DNA of 64,000 nucleotides from Simmondsia chinensis (GCA_018398585.1 JAGTTD010000005.1:11955355-12019354); one strand, 5' to 3'; positions 24,215-35,457 are shown, numbered from the stretch's first letter. The notes: a model not told the origin generated them from the sequence alone. Program-made: numbers and translations.

Positions 24215-24600
24215 TATACCTTTTGCCAATAGACATTGTTTTGTCGGTAAAACTTTTACCAACAGAAAATTTTTTGTTGGTATATCATTTACCAATAAAG
24301 AATTTGTTATTGAATAGAAAATGCTTTGTTGGTAATACCCTTTACCAACAAAAAACTTTGTTGGTATAACTTTTACCAACAAATAAATAATTGTAGCTAT
24401 TGTAGAGGTATTACCAACAACTTCAAATTTCTGTTGGGTTGTATTACCAACAACTTCAAATTTCTGTTGGTCAAGGCTTTACCAACAGAGGCAATACCAA
24501 CAGCTTACCAACATACCGATTTCTGTTAGTCAAGCCTTTACCAACAGAAAAATTGTCATTGCCAACAATAATCCTGCTGTTGGTAGCAGTCACTTTTTTT
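24215..24600. repeat. Right subterminal repeats of CACTA element
   Basis: Many inverted and direct copies of TTTACCAACA and TGTTGGTA in 24235-24600, mirroring the left array and leading into the terminal inverted repeat. Confidence 0.85.
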
Positions 24601-24609
24601 GTAGTGTGT

Positions 24610-25825
24610 CATTCTAAGCCCCAACAAAGGATAACTACAGGTCCATCCAATAAACCTAAATGACTATTAGTACAAATAGAATCAATAATACATATCACCT
24701 ATATCTTGGATGGCCAACAAGACTAGTACATGCGCTTATTAAATTTTTTTTATTTCTTAAACCTCATAATTTGAAGTAGTAAGTGAATTAACAACGTATT
24801 AGCATACAAGTAATTAAACATTTTGAGTTTTTTTTTTAACGCAATTGAATTAATTAGGAATAAACCACAAAGCTTTCCACCATAAAATTTTCCACATAAT
24901 ACATCATTAGAGAAAATAAATTAAATATTTTCATAATGTAAACTTTTTACTTTGCATGAGCCCATTATCCGCCTATAAATAAGGTTCGCTATTTGTGGTT
25001 TTCCGCCGGAACATAAACAACATACGGATAATAGCCTAAGTTTTCAACTTTTTGGAAAGGCTTACATGTAAACAACGGAAATCTCAATTATGGTAACTTT
25101 AATTAACTCATAATGTACACATTTTTCAGAAGAAATTGTTTTGCAAATTATGCCTAGATAAATTCTGTTATCCAAATATTTTATATTCACATATCAAAGC
25201 CCTGTTTGTTTGTCAAGATTCGCACAAGAAAATAATATAAATGGAACTAGCAAGATTTTTATTTAGTCTCATCATTCACTTTAAACCTTCCATCACAATC
25301 ATATCCTTTATCAACACAAACACCATTCTTGCAATGACGTGTTGATCAAACTCAATCATCCTTATTTAAGAGATAATCAAAAACGAGATTTTTTTTCCTT
25401 TCAATTTATGGAGTATAGTGGACATATATGTAGTGGTTAAACTTTTCCGGGAATAAGAGTGATTTTTCATGGTACTAACACTCATGGCGTCATTGTTACC
25501 CTCAACTAATGTTGTAGGTCTTAAGCAATTTTTTTTTTTTTTTTTTATTGTAGCATACATGCCTAGAGGCATCGGACAATTGCTTGAGGCTTGGGTCCAT
25601 TTTTAACGAGTTGTAGTATTTTAACAAGGATGCTAAACTTGTTATTAATAGTTCTAATCCTTGGTCATGATTAACAAACTCTTGTGACCCCTTTTTTCAT
25701 GATTTTTCCTATAGGTTTAAGTTGGGCAATAAATCTAAAGTTTCGACCCTAAGAATTCTTCTTATTGGTAGAGACAAAAAATACCTTACTCGATTAACCT
25801 CTTGAAGGTCGGAACCATCTTAAAA
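24610..25825 (-). other. Interior of codeless LTR element, right of the CACTA insertion
   Basis: 1.2 kb of AT-rich sequence with no coding motif. In the minus orientation this would be the 5' side just inside the 5' LTR. The bases next to the LTR (25800-25825) give no match to the usual initiator-tRNA primer site. Confidence 0.5.
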
Positions 25826-26643
25826 TGGTTGGAACCAAATAGACAAAAATATTATATTTTTTGCGATAATTAGAACTAAAATCCCGATAATGCACATTAG
25901 TATAGGCGTGCTCCAGAAACAAACAATCATGAGAAACAAAAAATATACAAAATATATAAAGTAGAAGGATATCACCTGAAACGTTGGAAATGACGAAGTA
26001 CCAATAATGTAACAGTTGAGCGAGGCGCGGATCACGCTCTCTTTAAGACGGTTTCGCGCCCTTCTCGGATCTAAGCTGGTGCAGCAGGTTCCGACGCGGC
26101 GCCTCCAGGATACAACGCCCAACTAATGTTAACGCTCCCTTGGTCTGCACAACCAAGAAAGCCCGAGTCCCCCACTACACCTTACTTAGCCAAAAGAGAA
26201 AAAATAAACCAATTTCTTTTTTTTTTTTTTAAACTAGCCGTGCACTTAGTTGTTTTTTTTTTTTTCCTTTCTTTTCTGTTTTTTTTCTCCCACTTTACCA
26301 ATTTGTAACAATATGTATTTATAGGCGAACTACAATAAGTATTTTGTAACCGGCAATATGAAATTGGCATATCATTATGACAAAGAATTTAAAGCTATAA
26401 ATTAATCATTAATTTTGAAATATATGTATATATATTTAAAACTAGACTTAAATGTTTATTTTATATGTAAAATATAATTCTTTCCATTCAAAGGAAATTT
26501 ACCCACATAAATGACATCTTTAAACCAAGATTGAGTTTGAAATCATAACTAAAAATAAGATTTAAATTGGGAGTTTCAAAGACTTGAATTTCAAAGTTTA
26601 ATGGGAGACCAATAAAGTATATTTTTTATTAAAATATCCAACA
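25826..26643 (-). repeat. LTR of the codeless element (5' LTR in minus orientation)
   Basis: About 818 bp, ending TATCCAACA at 26643. Its outer end is altered (TGGTTGGAACC instead of TGTTGGAACC). An extra AT-rich patch lies near 25842-25860, and the segment at 26040-26060 reads TTTAAGACGGTTTCG, where the other LTR is shorter. Confidence 0.85.
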
Positions 26644-26649
26644 TATTAT

Positions 26650-28189
26650 GTCATGGAGGCTGACCCCATGACATTTGATGAGGCTATGAGGTCTCATGAC
26701 GCCTCCTTTTGGAGAGAGACGATAAATGATGAGATGGATTCCATCATGGGCAATAATACCTAGATTTTAGTGGATCTTCCACAAGGTAGTAAGCCTATCG
26801 GGTGTAAATGGATCTTCAAAAAGAAGATAAAAATCGATAGAACCATCAATAAGTTCAAAGCCCGATTGGTAGTGAAAGGGTTTACCCAAAAACATGGGTT
26901 AGACTACTTTGATACTTATGCCCTAGTGGCAAGAATATCGACGATAAGAGTATTAATTGCTCTTGCCTCTATTTATAAGCTGGTGATTCACCAAATGGAT
27001 GTCAAAACGACATCCCTGAATGGTGAACTAGAAGAGGAGGTGTATATGAAACAACTGGAAGGTTTTGTTGTTCCGGGTCAAGAGAGGAAGGTATGTAAAC
27101 TCATACGCTCTTTACATGGGCTAAAGCAAGCCACGAAGCAATGGCACCATAAATTTGATCAAGTTGTTCTAAACAACGGATTCATCATAAATGAATCGGA
27201 TAAGTGTGTCTATGGCAAGTTCAAGAATGGCAAAGGTGTCATGATCTATTTATATGTCGATGACATGTTAATTTTCGGTATTGATTTGGAACTGGTAGAG
27301 AAAACTAAACAGTTTCTCTCGGTGAATTTTCCTATGAAAGACATGGGTGAGGCAAAGGTGATCCTCGGGATAAGAATTGTAAGGAATGGTGATACCATCT
27401 CCTTGACACAGTCTTACTACATTGAAAATGTGTTGAATAGAATCAACTATGGTGCGTGTGCACCAGTGTCCACTCCGATAGACCCTAGTGTGAAACTAGT
27501 ACCGAATGTGGGCACTCCTATATCACAGTTAGAGTATGCCCGAGTCATTGGATGTCTTATGTACGCCATGACTAGCACTAAGCCTGATATAGCCTATGCC
27601 GTGGGAAAGCTAAGTAGATATACTAGCAGTCTGAGCAAACCACATTGCCATGCGGCGTAACATTAAGAGTACCATGAATTTTGATATTTCTTATATAGGG
27701 TATCCTCCCACTTTGGAAGGATACTCTGATGTTAGTTAGATCTCCGATATGCAAGATCATGCATCCACAAGCGGATGAGTATTTTTGCTTGGTGGGGGTG
27801 CGGTTTCTTGGGGTTTCAAGAAACAGACCTGTATATCTGATTCTACAATGACGGCAGAGTTCATAGCTCTTGCCTCTGCGGCTAAAGAAGCCGAGTGGTT
27901 AAAGGATCTCTTGTATGAGATTTCTTTGTGGCCTAAGCTGATCTCACCGATATCTATCCACTGTGATAGTCAGGCTACGCTTTCAAAGGCGTACAATGGA
28001 AAGTCTAGACACATTGGTGTACAACGTAGTATTGTGAGACAACTTATTAGAGAAGATGTTATCACTATAGACTTTGTGAGAACCAATCAGAATCTAGCGG
28101 ATCCGTTGATGAAAGGCCTAGCTAGAGACTTGGTTCTGAAAACTAGTGAAGGAATGGGGTTGAAACCAGTTATTTTTAGTCGCGCATGA
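26650..28189 (+). pseudogene. Copia reverse transcriptase and RNase H segment of pol, broken
   Basis: Resumes the copia pol after the nested element with 'EADPMTFDEAMRS'. A stop at 26761-26763 precedes the main RT frame 26770-27660: 'GCKWIFKKKIK', 'DYFDTYALVARISTIRVL', 'QMDVKTTSLNGELEEEVYM', catalytic 'YVDDMLIF', and 'STPIDPSVKL'. RNase H follows in a new frame at 27785-28189: 'TAEFIALASAAKEAEWLKDL', 'IHCDSQATLS', 'NLADPLMKGLARD'. Stops near 27658 and 27740 separate the two. Between 28190 and the right LTR there are about 550 bp of untranslated sequence. Confidence 0.9.
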
Positions 28190-28742
28190 TAGGCCTCAAC
28201 TCGACGCCTAGTATGACGCTAGCTCTCGGGTTCAATGAGTGAGATTTATCATCAGTGTGACTGCAAGCACAAAAGAATTTTCCATCCCGTGTGTGTAGTG
28301 TTTGGTAACCTGTGTCAGGGTTTCTAAGAGGAAGACCATGCACTTAATGGACCCGATTCACACAATAATTACTGAATGTCGCATCGCAGGGACATGATCA
28401 GTGGGGTCCACCTTAGTGAGTGTCAATTTTTGCCGCTTCTAGGAGTGATTTTTTACAAAGGATTAGGTTCTGAAACACTCACAAAGGGTACAGGACACAA
28501 GGCTTCATAAGTGTCGATCTGGGGGGTGTAAGGTATGTACAGGGAGTACGGCTTGTGCGTGTTTATGTGTTCGGGTTAGTCAAATGAGTTGTATGGTTCA
28601 AAGCATGGTCTACAATTTTTTATCCGATTAACTATAAACATGTCACACTAGCTGGGGGTTCAATTGAGAGACACTCTTATTGATGCACAATAAGACGTCT
28701 ATTAATTTTGAGATGTATTTGTGAGAATGATTGTATTTTGAA

Positions 28743-28755
28743 AATGGTGGGGGAA
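28743..28755 (+). other. Polypurine tract of the copia element
   Basis: AATGGTGGGGGAA lies directly before the right LTR, the expected plus-strand priming site. Confidence 0.75.
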
Positions 28756-29345
28756 TGTTGATGTATTTTCAAAATAAGAAAATAAGAATTATGAATGAAG
28801 TGTTTAAAGTTGGTCCCAAAGTTTATTCTAAGTGTTTTTATGTGTATTGAGATGTGTCTCAACACACAATCCTATAGAGCAGTGCTGCAGAGGTGTGTGT
28901 CGACACACAAACTTACAGAACGCACGGCGCAGAGCTGTGTGTCGACACACAGCACCTGTGTGTGGACGCACAAGACAGTTTTTTAATAGTTTTTGGGGTG
29001 ATAACTTCCGGCTTTTGGCACCTCTTTTCAGGGTGTGTTTTGGGACGTCTCTTTCCACAATTCTTCTATATATGTTCCCTTGGTCTTTACTTGTTTGGAT
29101 GATGAATATATAGAAAGTGAATGCACTTATAAGAATTGGGATTTGTTCTAATAAAAATATTATTCTCATTGTCTCTTCTATCTCTCCTCATACATACTTT
29201 CTCCTTCATCCATTTTAGTTATCGTTGTATCCCCAAGACTATTTCCTATACTAAAATAAGTCTTAAGGAAAGTGTTCACATGTCTCGAAATCTGTAGATC
29301 TTTTGGTTACCTGTTACTTGCAAATTTAAAGAGTTTTCTCCAACA
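28756..29345 (+). repeat. Right LTR of the copia element
   Basis: 590 bp, begins TGTTGATG and ends TCCAACA, followed by the target duplication ATTTT (29346-29350). It carries a reduced palindrome array (28850-28977). Confidence 0.92.
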
Positions 29346-29350
29346 ATTTT

Positions 29351-29603
29351 TTGGTAAGAAATTATCAAATTATAATAAAGATATTAATATATTATCATAA
29401 TCATATTCTATTTTATTATTTTTCTACAAAATCTATCGAATTTCTATAAAAAGGTACTTAATTGATGAAATTTTAACACTTATGCGTACTTAAGTGATAC
29501 AAATGCTTAAACCTCCAAGCACATTGCATATATTAAAAAGTTAGTATACTTAGGTAATAAATGGTCAAACTTGATGTTACTATGCGATAATATCCCTATA
29601 TTT
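29351..29603. mobile_element. Right half of split foldback element
   Basis: On the reverse strand this gives the foldback arm words TATTATCGCATAG, ACCATTTATTACCTAAGTAT and TTTTTAATATATGCAATG, matching the arms at 536-680 and 1400-1520. It completes the element whose left half ends at 14179. Confidence 0.55.
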
Positions 29604-29645
29604 AAATGTTTGGATTCGATCCCAAGCCACTTATTATTTGTAAAT

Positions 29646-30311
29646 GGGTGATTTTTCCAAATAATATGTTTTGTCATTTTTATTCTCAAAATAACACGCA
29701 AAAATTCAAAATTATCAAAATAGCACACAAAAATTGAAATTACCAAAATAGCAAAATCAACATGCCACGTGGCGAGGTGCCATCTAACAAAGGATATTTT
29801 GGTCATCTCATATTTTTTAAAATAAAAAAAAGAAAAAGTTTTTTTTAATTTTTTATTTTTTACAGCTACAACCATCTTTCACCAAAATGTAAAAAGAAAA
29901 TCAAATATTGCCTAAATTTTTTGTATAACATATAAACTTAGATATATAACAATAATAATAACAGCAAATATATATTTTTTTGCAATAAATTTTTAAAATT
30001 TGATATATTTTGACATATCGATAATAGTATCTATATAACAAAAAAAATTTGGGTAACACTTATTTTTTTCCACATTTTGGTGAAAGTTGTTGCAGCCGTA
30101 AAAAAAGGGAAAGGAATGTTTTTTTTTTATTTCAAAAAATATGAAATGACCAAAAAGCCCTTTACTTAGGTGGCACCTCGCCACGTGGCATACTGACTGG
30201 GCATGCTATTTTGATAATTTTTAATTTTCGCGTGCTATTTTAGTAATTTGAATTTTTACTTGCTATTTTGATAATAAAAACGTCAAAAAATGCTATTTTA
30301 AAAAATTACCC
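29646..30311. mobile_element. MULE-type foldback element (666 bp)
   Basis: Arms of roughly 250 bp are inverted copies: left 29646-29900 and right about 30060-30311. Both contain CAAAATAGCA repeats, GCCACGTGGCGAGGTGCCA and TTTCACCAAAATGT. The flanks TTTGTAAAT (29637-29645) and TTTATAAAT (30312-30320) match 8 of 9, consistent with a 9-bp Mutator-type duplication. No open frame of note. Each arm holds the G-box-like palindrome CCACGTGG. Confidence 0.75.
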
Positions 30312-30826
30312 TTTATAAATTGTATGAAATTAACATTATTATTTTAGGAAACCAATTAACTTGGACCTAATTGCTTGGTGACAACTAAGTGATATGAATG
30401 AAATACCATTCCGCTACATATTTAAAAATATATATATTTTTGTTGATATTGTTAGTGTTGAAGGGATAAGGCAATTTTTTCAAAAAAAAAAAAAAAAAAA
30501 AGGATAAGGCCATGCATGATATCCTAGCAACTTCTTATAATAATTGATGGCAACTATACAATTAATCAATTAATTTATTAATCAATTGTATACGAGCCAT
30601 GAGTCATCACGAACGCCACCACCCCCATGAGGCTTCATTGTCAACTTAAAACAAAATTATTTTAACATTTATATATATATATATATTAACATGGAAATAG
30701 GTTATCAAAATTATTAAAATTAATTAGTTTCGGGAATTATTTATGTTATAGTAGCTTTTAATGTTTTAAGTATTAATTTAGATTTTATATTTTTAATTGT
30801 ATGAGTTTAATCCCTATATTATTTTA

Positions 30827-31600
30827 TGTTAAAAATATAAAATTAAAAATAAAATAATTCAAGAATATTTTGAATAAAACTTTAGACAAAACACAAAATA
30901 AAATAATTTAAGAACTTCTTAAATTAAATAAAGACGAGAACCAATAAAATAAAAAGAGACCTAGATCCAAAAATTACAACACTCGAGTAGACAAATTGAG
31001 ACTAGAATAAATATTTCTTTTGATCAAAGTAACGTTGAACATTGTGAACTAAAAACCACAAATTGCAGACACTTTAGCAGTTAAACAAGATTGCATGACA
31101 TGAACAAAACCCAAGACAAAAACTTAGATTGGGTGCTCTCAGCAATAACCAAAACCCAAAACAAAAAGCAATATGCAGAGAGGAAGGTAAACAAAAAAAA
31201 AAAAAAAAGGACTTGGTGTGAGGACGCAGCCACACGATTTCACAATACTATGAACACGAAAAATTTACCGGATCGTATTTTGCTCCGATATCATGTTGAA
31301 AATATAAAATTAAAAATAAAATAATTTAAGAACATTTTGATTAAACTTTACACAGAACATAAAATAAAATAATTAAAGAACATCTTGAATTAAATAAAGA
31401 CAAAAAACAACAAAATAGAAAGGGACTTGGATTCAAAATTCACAAGGCTTGGATAGATATACTGAGACTGGGATAAATATTTCTTTTAATCCAAAAACAC
31501 TTGGATAAATTTATTCATATATAGCTATCCATACTTATATTACAAGAAATGGGAGATCAAAAGCCTAACCCTAACTCTTGCAAGAAAGAGAACACTAATG
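30827..31600 (-). mobile_element. TRIM-like miniature LTR element
   Basis: Two direct repeats begin TGTTAAAAATATAAAATT (30827) and TGTTGAAAATATAAAATT (31294) and run in parallel for about 210 bp. Just left of the second copy, 31282-31293 read on the minus strand is TGATATCGGAGC, 10 of 12 identical to the initiator-tRNA-Met primer site. That makes the right repeat the 5' LTR of a minus-strand element. The 250-bp interior has no protein domain. The outer limits of both LTRs are unclear, so the right edge is approximate. Confidence 0.5.
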
Positions 31601-32142
31601 CTATTAAACAAAATTAAGGCACCATTCATTTGGCATTTTACTACATGATCAGTTACAAGCTAAAGGGAATGAAAGGAGTTTCGCTAGTAATTAACACTAA
31701 GAATTATGACACTAAATACTTAACAGTAAACATAATATATAAAATAAATAAATAAAATACAACAAAAACATTAATTTGAAATACGAAGGAAATATTTATA
31801 TTCGACATTTTAAGTATTATAAGATTGTTCAAAGGATATGGGCATGGTACAATCATTTTTGTAACGAATGATAGGAGAAATGTTGTCGGTAGTACGTGTC
31901 AATTTTTTTACATTGCTAAGAAGGATGTTATAATTGTCAATTATTTTCAAACAACTCTAATAGCTTACTTAGGAGTGAATGGCTTGCCTAGTACAACAAC
32001 TCTAATCGCTCACAATAACTGTTAATTGCCTTCACGCAATGGATGGTAATATACTATTCCGATAACATTATGATAACTAAATCAAATCTATAATTAAGTA
32101 ATATAGTTAAAAATATAAGAATTATGTTAATGAATCTCATAA
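31601..32142. other. AT-rich intergenic DNA
   Basis: No gene or repeat recognised. The open frame 31825-32025 has no recognisable motif. Confidence 0.5.
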
Positions 32143-32326
32143 ACTGTAAGTTAATAACATATAAATAATCTAACCTATTTTTTAAAAAATATACATCACA
32201 TAATTTTAAAAAGTTCAATATATATATATATATAACTGTAAGTTAATATCTTATAAATAATCTAACCTATTTTTTAAAAAATATACATCACATAATTTTA
32301 AAAAGTTCAATATATATATATATATT
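32143..32326. repeat. 92-bp tandem duplication
   Basis: ACTGTAAGTTAATA starts at 32143 and again at 32235. The two 92-bp units are almost identical and each ends in a TA run. Confidence 0.95.
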
Positions 32327-32329
32327 CGA

Positions 32330-34375
32330 GAATTAGAGTCAAAGTCAAGATACAAGCCAAGCAACTTCTATAAATGAGCCCTGAGTCAACCCGTATATGG
32401 ACGGGGATCAAAAACAACAAAAATAAAACAAACAGGAATACAAAAAAAAAAGACAAACAGTAAGAGCCTGTAATACCACTAGGGAGGACTCGAAAACAGG
32501 ACAAACCAAAAGATAGGAATAGAGGACACCCAAGCCCCTAATCTTTCGAAGCAAAGTACTCAATTATAAGCGAATCATAACCGTCAAATTTCAGCCTTAG
32601 CCTTTTCCCGGTCTCCCACGTGCACTCCTTTTCAAGAAGCTTATCCCGTATCTATAACACTACCGCCCCTTTTCACCAAATTCCTTATTTTTTGTTTGCC
32701 AGAGGCCTTCGTGGATCTCTTCGTGTTGTTCCCTAGTGACATATCCTTTAGGAATTCTTGAAGCTCTCGCATAGCTTGCTCTTTCATCCTGCGGTTCAGC
32801 GCTCTCCTACGCCTTTTTGTCGCACCCAAATTAGGGGTTTGACAGCTAGCCATCACTTTTTCCCTTTTCTTCCCAACTATGCTGGACTCTTCCATAAATG
32901 GCGCCGACATCAAAAAATTCCTGGGTGAGCTTTCATCTACACATGGGGTTCTTGCAAAGGTGGGGGCCTCTTCATTATCACTTATGGTGTCTTGGACTTT
33001 GTTCTCATGAGATGATGTTTGAACTATTTTGGCTATATCACTCTCAATCCACCATAGGAGGAGAGGAAGATGTTGGTTTGCTCAAACTCCCTTGATGGGT
33101 GGTTGAGAAACAGGCTGGGGAAAGGGAGGAAGAAGAGTGTGGGCAATGGTAATCCCAGTCCTATCTCTTGATACACTTACCATTAACATGAATAGCAAAT
33201 AGGCCCATAGCTTGCCCGAAAACAACTTACGCTATCATTCACTAACCTTGAGTAAGGAACTATAAAGTGCTCACAATCTCCCATGACAGCAGTCATCTAC
33301 TCAAGAAAAAGATAAACTAGTGTGGTATGTCGAACCGAAGTGGTGCAAGCTTTGTCTTGTTGTGTATGCAAACAAAATGAGGCATGTTCCCTTGATAATC
33401 TAAACGAGACAGTGAAAGCAACGACTCTAGGAGAGTAGTCTGGGATTAACTCTAAGCCACCCTCTTTGACAAGTACCATGCAAGATCTCCCATTAACCTA
33501 AACTTGGACCATCTAAGGAATAAGTGTTGGGGATTAAGTGTCGATAAAAACCCTAGCAACATCAACACAACTCATTGCTGAAGTCCTGGAATCCACTCTT
33601 GTGAACTTCCCCTAGATCTTAGCAAGATCAGCAAAACATTCCTTAGACCAGCAAAGGACAGGCAATCCATCGATCTCAATCCACACTCTTTTGTTAAGGG
33701 AGCCCAAGGTCTCGTTGGAGTATATTTACACATTTTTTAATCTACGAAGTAGAATTTGTTTGTGCGGACCGAGATAGGACTCTAAGGAATCAGCAGAATT
33801 GCATACGACAATAAAGGTGTTAGGGGCTTAACCCTCTAGGGGCTTAACCTTCAAGGTTATTCTCCATGATAAATGTGAGAACATTATCTAGAGTATCGTT
33901 GTCAAATGATTGAGCAATTATTGATCTGTTTAGCCAGGCCTCCACCCGCTTGTTGGTATTTGTCACCACAATCTTTGGATTATCCTAGGGCTTAGTACCC
34001 TTGACATGAGACCTAGGGGTGCATCAATCCAATCATGATTGACCTCTATAGCATGGGATTGTCAGTGAACCCCTAAGTGTGTTCGGTCACAGAAGGATGA
34101 AAAAGTAAACCTTTTGCGTGGATTAGCCCATTCAACTCTAGCTTGACACCCACCACCCATCTTCCATTTATGGTTGCAATTGCCCTTATAGCTTCACTCA
34201 TAAGTCAAAACCTAACAAAGCCATAAGAAAATTTTGATCTCACTTTTATCTTCTCAAGAACAAATGTGACGTAGATTGATTCAAAGTCTTGAAAAACGGC
34301 TTTGAGCCATGAATTTGTCATTCTCTCAGGAAGGCCATCACCGAAGATAGACACTACCTCCTTGGATATTGACAT
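32330..34375 (-). mobile_element. Half-LINE copy B (ORF1-only non-LTR element)
   Basis: Read on the minus strand, ATG at 34375 starts 'MSISKEVVSIFGDGLPERM'. An RRM follows with RNP2-like 'VSIFGD' and RNP1-like 'KFSYGFVRF', then a stop. Broken frames then give 'CNSADSLESYLG', 'RVWIEIDGLPVLCWS', 'TSAMSCVDVARVFIDT' (gag-like DUF4283 type), the basic block at 32641-32913 ('ATKRRRRALNRRMKEQAM'), and the ORF1 terminus 'KRLRLKFDGYDSLII' with a stop. About 230 bp of T-rich 3' UTR follow, ending TCTAATTCTCGA next to a TA run. No EN or RT motif is present. It is the only copy with the N-terminal RRM, so it is nearest to full length. Confidence 0.7.
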
Positions 34376-34499
34376 TTTGAAACTTTAATTTATGCACTAA
34401 ATAATGTGGTAAAAGATCATTAAATTATAAAAATTAATCTGAAACTAGGTTTTTTTCTAGGTTAATTAATAATTTCTTATCATTTGCACAAGAACAATA

Positions 34500-34922
34500 T
34501 GATACTGAAGCTCAAGTTACCTCAAAATTAATACTTAAATCAGAAATAGAGTATGAGGGAGATAAGAATTAGAAGAATAAAAGAGAAGGAAGAAGGAGAT
34601 AAGGGAGAAAATAAGTGCTAATTTCATTCATAAACCCTAATGTATACATCTCTTCACTATATATAGTAGATAATTACATGTAATTAAGTAAAATAAAAAT
34701 GAGAAAATGTGGCAAAGTTAGTTACAACAGTGTAACCAACAGCTGCACAACTGCCTAGCTAAGAGCTGCTCGCCTCACGTGCCTCGCACATGGCTCGACT
34801 TTGAACATATCTTCCTCTAGCTCGTGCCTCTCACATGTCCCACCAATCAATATAGCGTTGGAATTATGAATTTTCCCACCAAAAACAACTCTAAATCTTA
34901 CTTTACTTAATCTCCTGTATCA
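34500..34922 (-). repeat. 3' LTR of gypsy element
   Basis: 423 bp. It carries the palindromic TATA-like word ACTATATATAGT near 34657-34668, the likely promoter core in the paired LTR. Confidence 0.95.
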
Positions 34923-34937
34923 ACTACTCCCCTTCCC
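34923..34937 (-). other. Polypurine tract of gypsy element
   Basis: Minus-strand GGGAAGGGGAGTAGT abuts the 3' LTR. Confidence 0.85.
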
Positions 34938-35001
34938 AAAATCACCCTTGTCCTCAAGGGTGAAAGTGAGGGAATTTGAGTTGTAGGTCATAGAGAAATT
35001 C

Positions 35002-35457
35002 TTAAGTGGCTTCCTCAATTGGGAATCCCTTCCATTTCATTAACACCTTAGGGGCGGCTCGATTGTGACGCTTCATCATCATCCTCTCCAAAATTTGCTC
35101 AGGTTCCTTCACCGGTGCTACATCTATATCATCTGGAGGGTGTACTGTTTGCGTTGGAAGAGGTCCCTCTTGGCGCTTCAGTTGGGAAACATGGAAAACG
35201 TCGTGAATTTTAGTTGAAGGAGGCAATTGCAGTCGGTATGACACCTTGCCAACAGCTTTGAGCACCATATATGGACCATAGTACTTGGGTGATAACTTAT
35301 GTGAGCCCCTATGTGCCACGGTAATCTGTCTATAGGGATGCAATTTGAGGTAGACCCGTTGCCCAAGTTGAAATTCACGGTTTGATCGTCTCTTGTCAGC
35401 TAATTGCTTCATTCTATTATGAGCTTGGGCCAGATGATACTTGATAACTGTAATCAT
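35002..35457 (-). pseudogene. Gypsy integrase C-terminus with chromodomain-like tail
   Basis: A 151-residue open segment. 'RRSNREFQLGQRVYLKLHPY' and 'KLSPKYYGPYMVLKAVGKVSYRLQLP' form the integrase C-terminal region. 'IHDVFHVSQLKRQ' leads to a chromodomain-like end ('PEQILERMMMKRHNRAAPKV', 'LMKWKGFPIEEAT'). The frame stops right after EEAT. Such tails in chromoviruses bind histone marks and steer integration. It is cut off from the rest of pol by stops upstream. Confidence 0.85.

Larger units (their letters stand above)
19644..24606. mobile_element. Non-autonomous CACTA (En/Spm-type) DNA transposon
   Basis: Begins CACTACAATAAAAGTGAC and ends with its inverse, GTCACTTTTTTTGTAGTG: near-perfect terminal inverted repeats starting CACTA. 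A 3-bp duplication TGT flanks both ends (19641-19643, 24607-24609), as for CACTA transposases. Dense subterminal repeats with core ACCAACAGAAA or its inverse fill 19670-20075 and 24215-24590. The 5-kb body has no transposase-like open frame; its longest reading frames are about 110 aa and low-complexity. Movement would need a transposase from elsewhere. Confidence 0.93.
17214..26643 (-). mobile_element. Codeless LTR element (LARD-like) nested in copia pol
   Basis: Two direct repeats of about 820 bp (17214-18036 and 25826-26643) begin TGTTGGAACC or TGGTTGGAACC and end TATCCAACA. The outer flanks TATTG (17209-17213) and TATTA (26644-26648) match 4 of 5 and interrupt the host copia pol. A purine run, AAGTGGGGGAT on the minus strand (18037-18047), directly abuts the left LTR, as a polypurine tract would. 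That sets the element on the minus strand. Excluding the CACTA insertion, its 2.8-kb interior holds no gag or pol motif in any frame. A large retrotransposon derivative is the best fit; no primer-binding site was recognised. Confidence 0.82.
14180..29345 (+). mobile_element. Ty1/copia LTR retrotransposon, split by a nested insertion
   Basis: LTRs at 14180-14817 and 28756-29345 both begin TGTTGAT and end with AACA. A perfect 5-bp duplication ATTTT lies outside (14175-14179, 29346-29350). A purine tract precedes the right LTR. The domain order gag, protease, integrase, reverse transcriptase, RNase H is the copia order. The pol gene is interrupted between integrase and RT by a 9.4-kb LTR element (17214-26643). 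No good tRNA-Met primer-binding match is visible in the 41 bp between the left LTR and the first ATG at 14859. Frameshifts and stops show the copy is dead. Confidence 0.95.
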
